Shown here piece after piece: positions 51,456-60,075 of a stretch of 64,000 nt of DNA. The notes under the pieces are model-generated. The model was given only the letters and a program-made list of their open reading frames with translations, had not been told where the DNA came from and ran no database searches. The position numbers and the translations under genes were made by a program. Location: assembly GCF_900104025.1 (NCBI RefSeq), contig NZ_FNIQ01000003.1:310001-374000 (forward strand), read 5' to 3'. Each line of letters starts with the position of its first letter. Position 1 is the stretch's first letter. This DNA comes from Geodermatophilus sp. DSM 45219 (GTDB lineage: Bacteria; Actinomycetota; Actinomycetes; Mycobacteriales; Geodermatophilaceae).

Positions 51456-52279
51456 CCGTCAACACAGCGACCACCACCCTGCCCCGCGCCGGAACGGTCC
51501 GTCTCGCCGCCGAGTCGGTCAGCCTCGCCTACGACGACCGGGTCGTCGTCCGCGACCTGGACCTGCAGCTCACCGACGGCTCGTTCACCGCGATCGTCGG
51601 CCCCAACGGTTGCGGCAAGTCCACCCTGCTGCGGGCGCTGGGTCGCCTGCTGCGCCCGGTCGGGGGCCAGGTGCTCCTCGACGGGCACGCCATCCAGCGG
51701 ACGCCGACCCGCGACGTGGCCCGGGTGCTCGGCCTGCTGCCGCAGACCCCGGTCGCCCCGGAGGGCCTGACCGTCGGCGACCTCGTGGCCCGCGGCCGGC
51801 ACCCGCACCAGTCGTGGCTGCGGCAGTGGTCGCGCGACGACGAGGCGGCCGTCGCCGAGGCCCTGACCTGGACCGACATGGCCGACCTCGCCGACCGCCC
51901 GGTCGACGAGCTCTCCGGCGGGCAGCGCCAGCGCGCCTGGATCTCGATGGCGCTCGCGCAGGGCACCGACCTGCTGCTGCTCGACGAGCCGACGACCTAC
52001 CTGGACCTGTCGCACCAGATCGACGTGCTGGAGCTGGTGGCCCGGCTGCACGCCGAACGCGGCCGCACCGTCGTCGTCGTGCTGCACGACCTGAACCTGG
52101 CCGCGCGGTACGCGCAGCGGCTGGTCGCGATGGACGACGGCCGGCTGGTCGCCTCGGGCGCGCCGGAGGAGGTGCTCACCGAGCAGCTGCTGGCCGACGT
52201 CTTCGACCTGGAGGCGCGGGTCGTGCCCGACCCGGTGGCCGGGACCCCGATGGTGGTGCCGGTCCGCCGCCTGCGCTGA
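51452..52279 (+). CDS. Iron-siderophore ABC transporter ATPase (FecE/FepC type)
   Basis: A 275-residue ATPase. Walker A is [15 protein letters not shown] (K56), the signature is [14 protein letters not shown], Walker B is [18 protein letters not shown] and the switch His is [33 protein letters not shown] and ARGRHPHQ are the Q-loop region typical of iron-siderophore uptake. It drives the two permeases just upstream. A hairpin repeat follows the stop. Confidence 0.94.
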   Translation: MTVNTATTTLPRAGTVRLAAESVSLAYDDRVVVRDLDLQLTDGSFTAIVGPNGCGKSTLLRALGRLLRPVGGQVLLDGHAIQRTPTRDVARVLGLLPQTPVAPEGLTVGDLVARGRHPHQSWLRQWSRDDEAAVAEALTWTDMADLADRPVDELSGGQRQRAWISMALAQGTDLLLLDEPTTYLDLSHQIDVLELVARLHAERGRTVVVVLHDLNLAARYAQRLVAMDDGRLVASGAPEEVLTEQLLADVFDLEARVVPDPVAGTPMVVPVRRLR

Positions 52280-52280
52280 A

Positions 52281-52337
52281 AGAGGACCCCGTCCTCCTCA
52301 CCGCTCGCAGGCTCGCGGCGAGCCTCTGGACGGGGCC
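52281..52337 (+). repeat. Intergenic hairpin repeat, copy D
   Basis: AGAGGACCCCGTCC begins 1 nt past the ATPase stop. CCCCGTCC at 52287-52294 pairs with GGACGGGG at 52328-52335, and an inner AGGCTCG-CGG-CGAGCCT hairpin forms in the core. It sits 2 nt from the stop of the convergent reductase gene and probably terminates both. Confidence 0.65.
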
Positions 52338-52339
52338 GG

Positions 52340-53278
52340 TCAGCCGGCGGCGCCCAGCTTCCAGTAGCCCATGAACGCGACGGCTCCGCGGGGGACGCCG
52401 AGGTCGCCGACCAGCCGGCGGCGCAGCGTCTTCACCACGCCCGCCTCGCCGGCCAGCCAGGCGTAGCAGCCCGAGGCGGCTCCGTCGTCCCCCGACCCAC
52501 CCTCGGGCACCTCCCACAGCAGCTCGTCGCCGACCTCCTCCGGCGGCGCGGCCGGCGTCGAGGCGATGCCCAGCTCGCACAGCGCGGCGTGCACGGCCGG
52601 CACCAGCCGCGACCCGCGCGGGGCCCCGTCCCTCGCCAGCCAGCGCAGCGTCGCCCCGGCCGGCAGCGCGACGTTCATCGCGTCGCCGGCCTCGGGCACC
52701 TCCAGCAGGGCGGTCACCGAGCGCGGTGGTCCGCCGAGGGACTCCAGGATCGCGCAGACCGCGGGGACCGCGGTCTCGTCGCCGGCCAGCAGCAGCGAGC
52801 GCGCACCGGGTGGCGGCGCCCACTCCACGCCCCACGGCCGGCCGGAGCCGGGGCGGTCGGGGCCGAGCAGCACGATCCGGTCGCCGGGCACCGCCGCGGC
52901 CGCCCAGCTCGCGGCCGGGCCGGCGTGCCCGTCGGCGATGCCGTGCAGGACGACGTCGACGTCGAGCTCGGCGCGCTCCGGTCGGACGGCGCGGACCGTG
53001 TAGGTGCGGATGACCGGGCGCTGCTCCTCGGGCATCGCGCAGAACTCCCGGTACCAGTCCTGGCCGCGGTCGCGGAGCCGGTCCAGCCCGGCGTCGTCAC
53101 GGGGGAGCACCAGCTTGAACCGCTGGTCGCCGCCCGCGGCGCCGAAGCCCGCGAGCTCCGGGCCGGTGAGGGTGAGCCGCACGAAGCTGGGGCCCAGCCG
53201 GCGGACCGCGGCCACCGTGGCGTCGAAGAACTGCCAGGCGGGAGCTGCCACGACCTCCGGCTGCGCGGCGAGCGTCAT
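52340..53278 (-). CDS. Siderophore-interacting protein (ferric-siderophore reductase)
   Basis: A 312-residue flavin reductase of the ViuB/SIP family that reduces iron in imported ferric siderophores in the cytoplasm. The FAD site is RPVIRTYTVRAVRPERAELD, then LHGIADGHAGPAASWAAAAV and GDRIVLLGPDRPG; the NAD(P) site includes LLLAGDETAVPAVCAILESL. The C-terminal CYAWLAGEAGVVKTLRRRLV and FMGYWKLG are diagnostic. ATG at 53278 follows GGGGGACG. It shares the iron box at 53319 with the divergent binding-protein gene. Confidence 0.92.
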   Translation of the reverse strand: MTLAAQPEVVAAPAWQFFDATVAAVRRLGPSFVRLTLTGPELAGFGAAGGDQRFKLVLPRDDAGLDRLRDRGQDWYREFCAMPEEQRPVIRTYTVRAVRPERAELDVDVVLHGIADGHAGPAASWAAAAVPGDRIVLLGPDRPGSGRPWGVEWAPPPGARSLLLAGDETAVPAVCAILESLGGPPRSVTALLEVPEAGDAMNVALPAGATLRWLARDGAPRGSRLVPAVHAALCELGIASTPAAPPEEVGDELLWEVPEGGSGDDGAASGCYAWLAGEAGVVKTLRRRLVGDLGVPRGAVAFMGYWKLGAAG

Positions 53279-53318
53279 GCGTCGTCCCCCGTCCCGGGTC
53301 ACCCTTGCGGCGACCTAC

Positions 53319-53337
53319 TTAGGCGAGGCTAACCTGG
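53319..53337. promoter_or_regulatory. IdeR/DmdR iron box between reductase and binding-protein genes
   Basis: TTAGGCGAGGCTAACCTGG matches 15 of 19 positions of the iron box. It lies 41 nt from the reductase start and 46 nt from the binding-protein start, so one site can control both directions. Confidence 0.75.
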
Positions 53338-53382
53338 GCTGCCCCGCCAGGGGAACACCTGTCCCGAACCCCAGGAGGACCC

Positions 53383-54381
53383 TTGCCCCGCAGTCCACGC
53401 CGCCTGGTCGGCGCCACCCTCGCCCTCGCCGCGGCGCTCGCGGCCGCCGGCTGCTCCGGCGACACCGCGGAGCCGGCCGCGGCGGCCGAGGGGGGCGGCT
53501 GGACGTTCACCGACGACCTCGGGACCACCGTCGAGCTCGACGCCGTCCCCGAACGGGTCGCCGGCCTCAACGACGTGGTGGCCTCGCTGTGGAACTACGG
53601 CGTGGAGCCGGTCGCCAGCTTCGGGCAGACCTCCGCGGCCGACGACGTCGCCTTCGAGGGCCGCGACCTGGCCGACCTGGAGATCGTCGGCGAGAGCTAC
53701 GGCCAGATCGACCTCGAGCGGCTGGCCGCGGCCGACCCCGACGTCATCGTCACCGCGGTGTACCCGACCGACTCCTCGGGCACGCTGGACCCGGCCCAGC
53801 CGCTGTACGGCTTCGAGTCGATCCAGCAGCAGGAGCAGGTCGCCGAGATCGCGCCGATCGTGGCGATCGCCTACCGCGGGTCGGCCGCCGACGTCATCGA
53901 GCGGACCGTCGAGCTGGCCGGCTCCCTCGGTGCCGACGCCGGCACCGTGGACGCCGCCCGCGAGGACTTCGAGGCAGCCTCGGCCGAGCTCACCGCCGCG
54001 GGCGAGCGCGGCATCACCGTGCTGCCGGTCTACGCCACCGCCTCGGACGGCTGGTGGATGGGCAAGGCCGCCGACGACCCGTCGCTGCGGCTCTACTCCG
54101 ACCTCGGCGTGGACTTCGTCGACCCGGGCGGCGACACCTACTTCTGGGAGACCGTCAGCTGGGAGCAGGTCCCGCAGTACCCGAGCGACGTGATCCTGTA
54201 CTCGCTGCGCGGCGGGGAGACGCCCGAGCAGATGCGGGCCCAGCCGACCTACCCGCTGCTCCCCGCGGTGCAGGCCGGGCAGGAGCACCCCTGGAAGTAC
54301 ATCGGCATGGACCACGTCGCCCAGGCGGCCTACATGTCCGAGCTGGCCGGCTGGCTGACCGAGGCCCGGAAGGTGACCTGA
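53383..54381 (+). CDS. Iron-siderophore-binding lipoprotein
   Basis: A 332-residue FepB/FhuD-type binding protein. The signal peptide RLVGATLALAAALAAAGC ends in a lipobox (AAGC), so it is lipid-anchored outside. The mature domain starts FTDDLGTTVELDAVPERVAG and has the typical DPDVIVTAVYPT and EIAPIVAIAYRG lobes joined by a long helix. A TTG start at 53383 follows AGGAGG. It is the receptor for the permease-ATPase operon upstream, but is transcribed separately behind its own iron box. Confidence 0.9.
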   Translation: MPRSPRRLVGATLALAAALAAAGCSGDTAEPAAAAEGGGWTFTDDLGTTVELDAVPERVAGLNDVVASLWNYGVEPVASFGQTSAADDVAFEGRDLADLEIVGESYGQIDLERLAAADPDVIVTAVYPTDSSGTLDPAQPLYGFESIQQQEQVAEIAPIVAIAYRGSAADVIERTVELAGSLGADAGTVDAAREDFEAASAELTAAGERGITVLPVYATASDGWWMGKAADDPSLRLYSDLGVDFVDPGGDTYFWETVSWEQVPQYPSDVILYSLRGGETPEQMRAQPTYPLLPAVQAGQEHPWKYIGMDHVAQAAYMSELAGWLTEARKVT

Positions 54382-54390
54382 GGCCGCGGT

Positions 54391-55338
54391 TCAGGCGGGC
54401 GCGGGGGCCGGCTCCGGCACGGGAGCCGGCCGCCGCGCCGTCCGGGCGGTCTGGGCCAGGCCGATCCCGGTGAGGACGACGACGCCGCCGAGGACCTGCC
54501 AGCCGGACAGCACCTGCTCCACCCACAGCCAGGCGACACCTGCGGCGAGGACCGGCTCGACCGTGGCGACCAGCCCGGCCGTCGTCGGCGGCAGGTGGCG
54601 CAGCGCGGCCAGCGAGAGCCAGAACGGCAACGCCGCCCCGAGGACGACGATCCAGCCGACCAGCACCCACAGCGGCAGCTCCAGCGAGCCCAGCGACACC
54701 GGGACCGCCGTGCCGAGCACCGCGGGGTCGAACGGCCAGAACGGCGCGGCGACCGCCCAGAACAGCGCCGCCGCGACGAAGCTCCAGCAGGTGAGCGCGA
54801 CCGGGTCGCGGGTGGTCGTGCCGCGCTCCCCCATCAGGTAGTACGTCGCCAGGCACAGCGCCGCGCCCAGCGCCGCGGCGACCCCGCCCGCGTCGAGCGA
54901 GCCGCCGCCCCGCCAGACCTCGGCGACCAGCACCAGCCCGGACAGCGACAGGCCCAGCGCCGCCCACAGCCGCCGCCGGACCCGCTCGCCGCGCACCAGC
55001 CACACCCACAGCGCGATGAGCACCGGCGCGGTCATCTCGAACACCAGCGCGATGCCGACCGGCAGCCGGCCGATCGCGACGTAGTAGAGGTACTGGGTGA
55101 GCGCGATGCCGACGGCGCCGAACGCGGCGAGGAACGGCACCTCCCGCCAGGACACCCGCAGCCGCGCCGGCGCGACGACGGCCAGGACGGCGAGCATCAC
55201 CACCGCGGCCCCGCCGCAGCGCAGCGCGGTCAGCCACGGCGCCGGCACGCCGGCCTGCAGGGCCAGGGTGGAGACCGTGCCGTTGACGGCGAACAGGCCC
55301 GCGGCCGTGATGGTCAGGGTGTAGCCGAGCCGGGGCAC
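54391..55338 (-). CDS. EamA/DMT-family transporter
   Basis: A 315-residue protein with ten helices in two EamA repeats: TITAAGLFAVNGTVSTLALQ to WVWLVRGERV, and AALGAALCLATYYLMGERG to LWVEQVLSGWQVLGGVVVL. The second repeat's VATVEPVLAAGVAWLW is typical. Such proteins export amino acids or other metabolites. GTG at 55338. The C-terminal Pro/Ala tail (RPAPVPEPAPAPA) is encoded by a 10-bp hairpin that may serve as terminator. Confidence 0.87.
   Translation of the reverse strand: MPRLGYTLTITAAGLFAVNGTVSTLALQAGVPAPWLTALRCGGAAVVMLAVLAVVAPARLRVSWREVPFLAAFGAVGIALTQYLYYVAIGRLPVGIALVFEMTAPVLIALWVWLVRGERVRRRLWAALGLSLSGLVLVAEVWRGGGSLDAGGVAAALGAALCLATYYLMGERGTTTRDPVALTCWSFVAAALFWAVAAPFWPFDPAVLGTAVPVSLGSLELPLWVLVGWIVVLGAALPFWLSLAALRHLPPTTAGLVATVEPVLAAGVAWLWVEQVLSGWQVLGGVVVLTGIGLAQTARTARRPAPVPEPAPAPA
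54406..54431. terminator. Hairpin inside the 3' end of the EamA gene
   Basis: GGCCGGCTCC and GGAGCCGGCC are perfect 10-bp arms around GGCACG. The hairpin lies within the last codons of the EamA gene and 25 nt past the convergent binding-protein stop, so it can terminate the plus-strand transcript while coding Pro/Ala residues on the other strand. Confidence 0.45.
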
Positions 55339-55385
55339 GCGGCCGACGGTAGCGACCGTGGTGCCCCGAGCCCCCTACCGGGGGG

Positions 55386-55790
55386 TCACTGGACGGCGGC
55401 CGGGTCCATCCAGACGACCTCCCAGACGTGGCCGTCGGGGTCGGTGAAGCTGACCCCGTACATGAAGCCGTGGTCCTGGGCCGGCATCCACGGCTTCCCG
55501 CCGGAGGCCAGCGCCCGCGCCAGCAGGTCGTCGGCCTCCTCCCGGCTGCCCGCCGACAGCGCGTTGAGCACCGTGGTGGACCGCGCCGGGTCGCCGATCC
55601 GGTCGGCGTCCGGGACGAAGTCGGCGAACCGGTCGCGGGTCAGCAGCATCACCACGATGTTGTCGGCGACGACGACCGACGCCGTCCGCTCGTCGGAGAA
55701 CTGCTCGTTGAAGCCGAAGCCGAGGCCGCCGTAGAACGCCTTGGCGGCGGCCAGGTCGGTCACGGGCAGGTTGACGAAGATCCAGCGCAC
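55386..55790 (-). CDS. VOC/glyoxalase-fold protein
   Basis: A 134-residue protein like the lactoylglutathione lyase-like group: MRWIFVNLPVTDLAAAKAFY, FGFNEQFSDERTASVVVADN, LARALASGGKPWMPAQDHGF and FTDPDGHVWEVVWMDP. The last motif carries the metal-site Glu. Enzyme activity is unassigned in this branch. ATG at 55790 has GGAG nearby. A hairpin separates it from the BCCT gene. Confidence 0.87.
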   Translation of the reverse strand: MRWIFVNLPVTDLAAAKAFYGGLGFGFNEQFSDERTASVVVADNIVVMLLTRDRFADFVPDADRIGDPARSTTVLNALSAGSREEADDLLARALASGGKPWMPAQDHGFMYGVSFTDPDGHVWEVVWMDPAAVQ

Positions 55791-55820
55791 GGTGAGCTCC
55801 GCTCGTCGCGGGGGCCCGGT

Positions 55821-55849
55821 CGGCCCCGTCGCCAGGTAGGACGGGGCCG
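55821..55849 (-). terminator. Hairpin after the BCCT gene
   Basis: CGGCCCCGTC (55821-55830) and GACGGGGCCG (55840-55849) are perfect 10-bp arms, 12 nt past the BCCT stop. Confidence 0.65.
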
Positions 55850-55860
55850 GCCGGCCGGAC

Positions 55861-57675
55861 TCATCGGCCGGGGACCGGCGAGCCGACGTCGCGGACGGTC
55901 CCCCCGCCGTCGGACGCGCGGTGGACTGCGGCCGGCAGCGGGGTGGTGCCGGTGGCCGTGTCCGGGACCCCGTCGCCGTCGGCGTCCGGCGCGGACTCGA
56001 CGACCAGCACGAAGTCCTCGCCGTGCCGGGTGATCCCCTCGACGACGGCCTGCTCGACCGCCTCGGCCGCGACCGTGCGGCGCAGCACGACGGGGTCCGA
56101 GCGCACGTCCTTGGCCAGCGCCACCGCCATGCCGACCATCACCAGCGCGAACGGCAGCGCCGCGATGATCGTCAGGTTCTGCAGGCCGGTGAGCGCCGCG
56201 TCGCCGCCGACGAGCAGCATGATCGCCGCCACGGCCCCCATGACGACGCCCCAGAAGACCACCGTCGTCCGGCTCGGGGTCAGCGTGCCGCGCTCGGACA
56301 GCGAGCCGAGGACGATCGAGGCCGCGTCGGCGCCGGAGACGAAGAAGATGGCCACCAGCACCATGACCAGCACGGTCATCAGCGTGGCCAGCGGGTAGGT
56401 GTCCAGGACGCCGAACAGCTGCCCCTCGGCGGTGGCCTGCCCGGCGACGTCGGCGCCGCCGCGCTGGGCGGCGATCCCGGCGCCGCCGAAGACGGCGAAC
56501 CAGACCAGGCTGACCACGCTGGGCACCAGCAGGACGCCGGTGACGAACTGCCGGATCGTGCGGCCGCGGCTGATCCGGGCGATGAACAGGCCGACGAACG
56601 GCGTCCAGCTGATCCACCAGGCCCAGTAGAAGACCGTCCAGCCGCGCAGCCACTCGGCCGTGGCGTCGCCGCCGCTGGCCTCGGTGCGCGCGGCCATCTC
56701 GCCCAGGTCGGCGAAGTAGGTGCCGATCGTGGTGGGCAGCAGGTTGAGGATGAGCACCGTCGGGCCGACGACGAACACGAACACCGCCAGCACGAGGGCC
56801 AGCACCATGTTCGTGGTGGCCAGCCACTGGATGCCCCGGGCGACCCCGGAGACGGCGGAGGCGACGAAGGCCGCCGTCAGCACCGCGATGACGACGACCA
56901 GCAGGCCGTTGCCGGCGTCCCCGGCCCAGCCGAGGATCTCCAACCCGCTGCCGATCTGCAGCGCGCCCAGCCCCAGCGAGGCCGCCGAGCCGAACAGCGT
57001 GGCGAAGATGGCCAGGACGTCGATGAGCCTGCCGGCCAGGCCCTCGGTGCGGCGCCGGCCGAACAGGGGGGCGAACGCGGCGCTGATCAGCTGCCGCCGG
57101 CCGCGGCGGAAGGTGCCGTAGGCGATGGCCAGGCCGACGACGGCGTAGATGGCCCACGGGTGCAGCGACCAGTGGAACAGCGTGGTCGCCATCGCCGTCT
57201 CCAGCGCCTCCGGCGTCTCGGCCGCGACGGTGCCCGGCGGCGGGGAGACGTAGTGGGACAGCGGCTCGCTGACCCCGAAGAACATCAGCCCGATGCCCAT
57301 GCCGGCGCTGAACATCATCGCCACCCAGGACACCGTCCGGAACTCCGGCGCCTCGTCGTCGCGGCCCAGCGGGATCCGCCCGTACCTGCCGGCCGCCAGC
57401 CAGATCACGAAGACGACGAAGGCCGAGGCGAGCAGGACGAACAGCCAGCCCAGGTTGGTCTCCACCCACTCCAGGGCGGTGCCGCTGGCCGACCCCAGCC
57501 CCTGCGGGCTGGCGAAGCCCCAGGCCACGAAGGCCAGGGCCACGACCGCGGCGACGCCGAAGACGACCCGGTCCAGCGCCCCGCCGCGGTCGGCGGGCGA
57601 CGGTGGTGGTTCCGCGACGGCGGGGTGGGCCTCGGGAGCCCCGGAGGGGCTGGGGGGTGCAGGTGTTGTGGTCAC
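55861..57675 (-). CDS. BCCT-family betaine/choline/carnitine transporter
   Basis: A 604-residue transporter with 12 helices that imports glycine betaine or related trimethylammonium osmolytes, usually with sodium. The glycine-rich segment FSAGMGIGLMFFGVSEPLSH and the Trp-rich motif TVFYWAWWISWTPFVGLFIA are both clear. The Gly-Met-Gly-Ile-Gly stretch is the betaine form. The N-terminal 30 residues (Pro/Ala) and C-terminal 80 residues are cytoplasmic; the tail has an EF-like DADGDGVPD segment and may sense osmotic state. GTG at 57675. It fits osmotic stress along with the MscS gene at 59.2 kb. Confidence 0.93.
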   Translation of the reverse strand: MTTTPAPPSPSGAPEAHPAVAEPPPSPADRGGALDRVVFGVAAVVALAFVAWGFASPQGLGSASGTALEWVETNLGWLFVLLASAFVVFVIWLAAGRYGRIPLGRDDEAPEFRTVSWVAMMFSAGMGIGLMFFGVSEPLSHYVSPPPGTVAAETPEALETAMATTLFHWSLHPWAIYAVVGLAIAYGTFRRGRRQLISAAFAPLFGRRRTEGLAGRLIDVLAIFATLFGSAASLGLGALQIGSGLEILGWAGDAGNGLLVVVIAVLTAAFVASAVSGVARGIQWLATTNMVLALVLAVFVFVVGPTVLILNLLPTTIGTYFADLGEMAARTEASGGDATAEWLRGWTVFYWAWWISWTPFVGLFIARISRGRTIRQFVTGVLLVPSVVSLVWFAVFGGAGIAAQRGGADVAGQATAEGQLFGVLDTYPLATLMTVLVMVLVAIFFVSGADAASIVLGSLSERGTLTPSRTTVVFWGVVMGAVAAIMLLVGGDAALTGLQNLTIIAALPFALVMVGMAVALAKDVRSDPVVLRRTVAAEAVEQAVVEGITRHGEDFVLVVESAPDADGDGVPDTATGTTPLPAAVHRASDGGGTVRDVGSPVPGR

Positions 57676-57837
57676 GACAGTGGCGCCGGTGGCGGCGCGC
57701 CTCCCTCTCTCGGTTGACGAACGGACGCCGCCGGCGCGGTGGGGCGCCGGGGCAACCCGTCCACGGTAGGGAGGTCACCGGACGGGTGCGGACCGCCGTG
57801 ACCGGGGCGAGACCGGCCCGGGGGAGCGGGAGGGTGC

Positions 57838-57867
57838 TGTGTGCCCGCCCCGGCGACCGGGCACACA
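57838..57867. repeat. 10-bp inverted repeat TGTGTGCCCG upstream of a membrane protein gene
   Basis: TGTGTGCCCG (57838-57847) and CGGGCACACA (57858-57867) are exactly complementary with a 10-nt spacer. It lies between the divergent BCCT and membrane-protein genes. The arm sequence matches that at 47761-47815. Possible operator or dispersed repeat. Confidence 0.4.
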
Positions 57868-57928
57868 CCCCGGGACGAGGCGTCCGGCCCGGCCGGACCG
57901 AGGCACCACGACGGGGAGGCACCAGACC

Positions 57929-58303
57929 GTGAGCGAGCCACGTCCGCCCTGGTCAGCGCGGCGACGGAGGCTCCTGCTGTGGCTGGCGGCCGGCGCCGTC
58001 CTCGCGGGTCTGGGCGCCGTCGGCCTGCCCGGTGAGCTCGGTGTGACGGCGGCCTTCCTGGCCGCGCTGTGCGCCTTCCTGTTCGTCGTCGCCCTGGTGG
58101 TGTTCATCACCGTCCCCGGACCGGACACCCTCGGCACGCTGCTGCGCACCTCGCCGCTGGCCGGCGCGGTGCTCGTGGTCGCCGTCCTGCTGGTGCTGGC
58201 CAACCCGGCGGGGTCGCTGCGCTGGCTGTGGGTGGTCGCGGCGCTCGCCGCCGCGGCGTGGACGGCGTTCGCCGTCTGGGACACCCGCCGCACCGGCGGC
58301 TGA
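57929..58303 (+). CDS. Small four-helix membrane protein
   Basis: A 124-residue membrane protein. After a short Arg-rich start there are four helices: LLLWLAAGAVLAGLGAVGLP, FLAALCAFLFVVALVVFITV, LAGAVLVVAVLLVLANPAGS and LWVVAALAAAAWTAFAVWDT. The ends are both positive, placing them inside. No family is recognised. GTG at 57929 follows GGGGAGG. It lies 23 nt before the thioesterase gene. Confidence 0.68.
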   Translation: MSEPRPPWSARRRRLLLWLAAGAVLAGLGAVGLPGELGVTAAFLAALCAFLFVVALVVFITVPGPDTLGTLLRTSPLAGAVLVVAVLLVLANPAGSLRWLWVVAALAAAAWTAFAVWDTRRTGG

Positions 58304-58326
58304 CCGCGGCGGCAGACTCCCTCGAC

Positions 58327-59118
58327 GTGACCGCCGGCCTGCCCACCGCCCTGTACCTGCCGGACGGCGACGGGTTCGTCGCCACCGACCTGACCATCGG
58401 GCCGTGGGACCCGGGACTGCAGCACGCCGGGCCGGTCGCGGCGCTGCTCGCCCGGGAGGCCGAGCGGGTCACCGAGGTCCCGGACGGGCAGACGGTGCGG
58501 CTGGCCTTCGACATCCTCGCGCCGGTGCCGGTGAGCCCGGTGCAGGTGACCGCCCGGTTGCTGCGGCCCGGACGGCGGATCGAGCTGGTCGAGGCGGTGC
58601 TCACCGCGGACGCCTCCGCGCGGCCGCTGGTGCGGCTGACCGCCTGGCGGATGCGGACCTCCCCGGTCGAGGGGACGCCGGAGGCCGGCCTGCCGCTGCC
58701 CGGGCCCGAGCAGAGCCGCCCGGAGACCGCGGCGTTCTTCACCACCGACGTCGCCTACCACCGGGCGCTGGACTGGCGCTTCGCGCACGGCTCCTTCAAC
58801 GCGCCCGGCCCGGCCGCCGCCTGGACCCGGCCGCTGTGCACGCTGGTCGAGGGCGAGCCGATGAGCCCGCTGCAGCACCTGCTGGTGATGACCGACGCGG
58901 CCAGCGGCATCTCCGCCGTCCTGGACTGGCGGCGGGCCACGTTCGCCAACGTCGACCTCACCGTCGCGCTGGTGCGGCCGCCGGCCGGGGAGTGGCTGGG
59001 CGTGGACGCCGCGACCACCGTGGGGCCGTCCGGCGCCGGTCAGTGCTTCGCCGAGCTGTACGACGCCACCGGCCGGATCGGCCGCTCCGCGCAGGCGCTG
59101 TTCGTCGAGACGCGCTGA
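58327..59118 (+). CDS. TesB-like acyl-CoA thioesterase family protein
   Basis: A 263-residue protein with a tandem hotdog fold. The first half has GPWDPGLQHAGPVAALLARE and VRLAFDILAPVPVSPVQVTA; the second half has MSPLQHLLVMTDAASGISAV and WLGVDAATTVGPSGAGQCFA with LYDATGRIGRSAQALFV. The latter is typical of acyl-CoA thioesterase II-like proteins of actinobacteria. GTG at 58327. It could hydrolyse medium or branched acyl-CoA. Specificity is unknown. Confidence 0.82.
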   Translation: MTAGLPTALYLPDGDGFVATDLTIGPWDPGLQHAGPVAALLAREAERVTEVPDGQTVRLAFDILAPVPVSPVQVTARLLRPGRRIELVEAVLTADASARPLVRLTAWRMRTSPVEGTPEAGLPLPGPEQSRPETAAFFTTDVAYHRALDWRFAHGSFNAPGPAAAWTRPLCTLVEGEPMSPLQHLLVMTDAASGISAVLDWRRATFANVDLTVALVRPPAGEWLGVDAATTVGPSGAGQCFAELYDATGRIGRSAQALFVETR

Positions 59119-59178
59119 GCGGGCCGGCGCGCTCGGCGCTGCCGTCGTCCGCCGAGGCGTCTGGGAGACTGGGACGCG

Positions 59179-60075
59179 ATGGACTGGAAGGCGCCCCTCG
59201 AGACACTGCTCACCTGGCTCCGCGGCGCCGGGCTGGAGATCGTCCTGCTCGTCCTGGGAGCGGTGGTGCTGGCGCGGTTCATCGCCTGGGTCGGTGAGAA
59301 GATCACCGACCGGATCGACGCCCGGTCCACCGACGGCGACGCCCTCGTGCGCTCGGAGGCGGCCAAGCACCGGCACTCGCTGACCCAGGTGATCACCTGG
59401 ACGCTGGTCGTGATGGTCTACGCCATCGCCGTCTTCGCCGCCCTCGACCGGGCGGGCATCCCGATCAGCGGGCTGGTCGCGCCGGCCACGGTGCTCGGCG
59501 TCGGCCTGGGCTTCGGCGCCCAGCGCATCGTCGGTGACGTGCTGGCCGGGTTCTTCATCATCACCGAGCGGCAGTACGGCTTCGGCGACGTCGTCTCCAT
59601 CCAGGTCGTCGGCGGGGTGGAGCCCGCCGAGGGCACCATCGAGGACGTCACGCTGCGCGTCACCCGACTGCGGTCGGCCAACGGCGAGGTCATCACGCTG
59701 CCGAACGGGCAGATCGTGAAGGTCACCAACCTGTCCCGCGACTGGGCCCGCGCCGTCGTCGACGTCCCGGTGCCGACGTCGATGGACGTCAGCCGGGTCA
59801 ACGAGATCCTCAAGCAGGTGGGCGCCGAGGCGTTCCGCGACGCGCGGCTGCGCCCGCTGCTGCTCGACCCGCCCAGCGTGATGGGGGTGGAGACGATCGA
59901 CCTCGAGCAGGTCAACGTCCGCATGGTGGCGCGCACGCTGCCCGGCAAGCAGTTCGAGGTCGGCCGCGACCTGCGCGCCCGCGTCGTCCAGGCGTTCCGC
60001 CGGGAGGGGCTGAACGTGCCGGCCGCGCCCGCGCCCGGGGAGCTGTCCCCGACGTCGGCGGACGGCGCCCGGTGA
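59179..60075 (+). CDS. Small-conductance mechanosensitive channel (MscS family)
   Basis: A 298-residue channel that opens on hypo-osmotic stress. Three helices: about 12-32, about 70-90 (TWTLVVMVYAIAVFAALDRA) and the pore helix ATVLGVGLGFGAQRIVGDVL, followed by the amphipathic FFIITERQYGFGDVVSI. The cytoplasmic beta domain has IEDVTLRVTRLRSANGEVIT, LPNGQIVKVTNLSRDWARAV. ATG at 59179. Its stop overlaps the start of the next gene (GTGA). Confidence 0.93.
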   Translation: MDWKAPLETLLTWLRGAGLEIVLLVLGAVVLARFIAWVGEKITDRIDARSTDGDALVRSEAAKHRHSLTQVITWTLVVMVYAIAVFAALDRAGIPISGLVAPATVLGVGLGFGAQRIVGDVLAGFFIITERQYGFGDVVSIQVVGGVEPAEGTIEDVTLRVTRLRSANGEVITLPNGQIVKVTNLSRDWARAVVDVPVPTSMDVSRVNEILKQVGAEAFRDARLRPLLLDPPSVMGVETIDLEQVNVRMVARTLPGKQFEVGRDLRARVVQAFRREGLNVPAAPAPGELSPTSADGAR

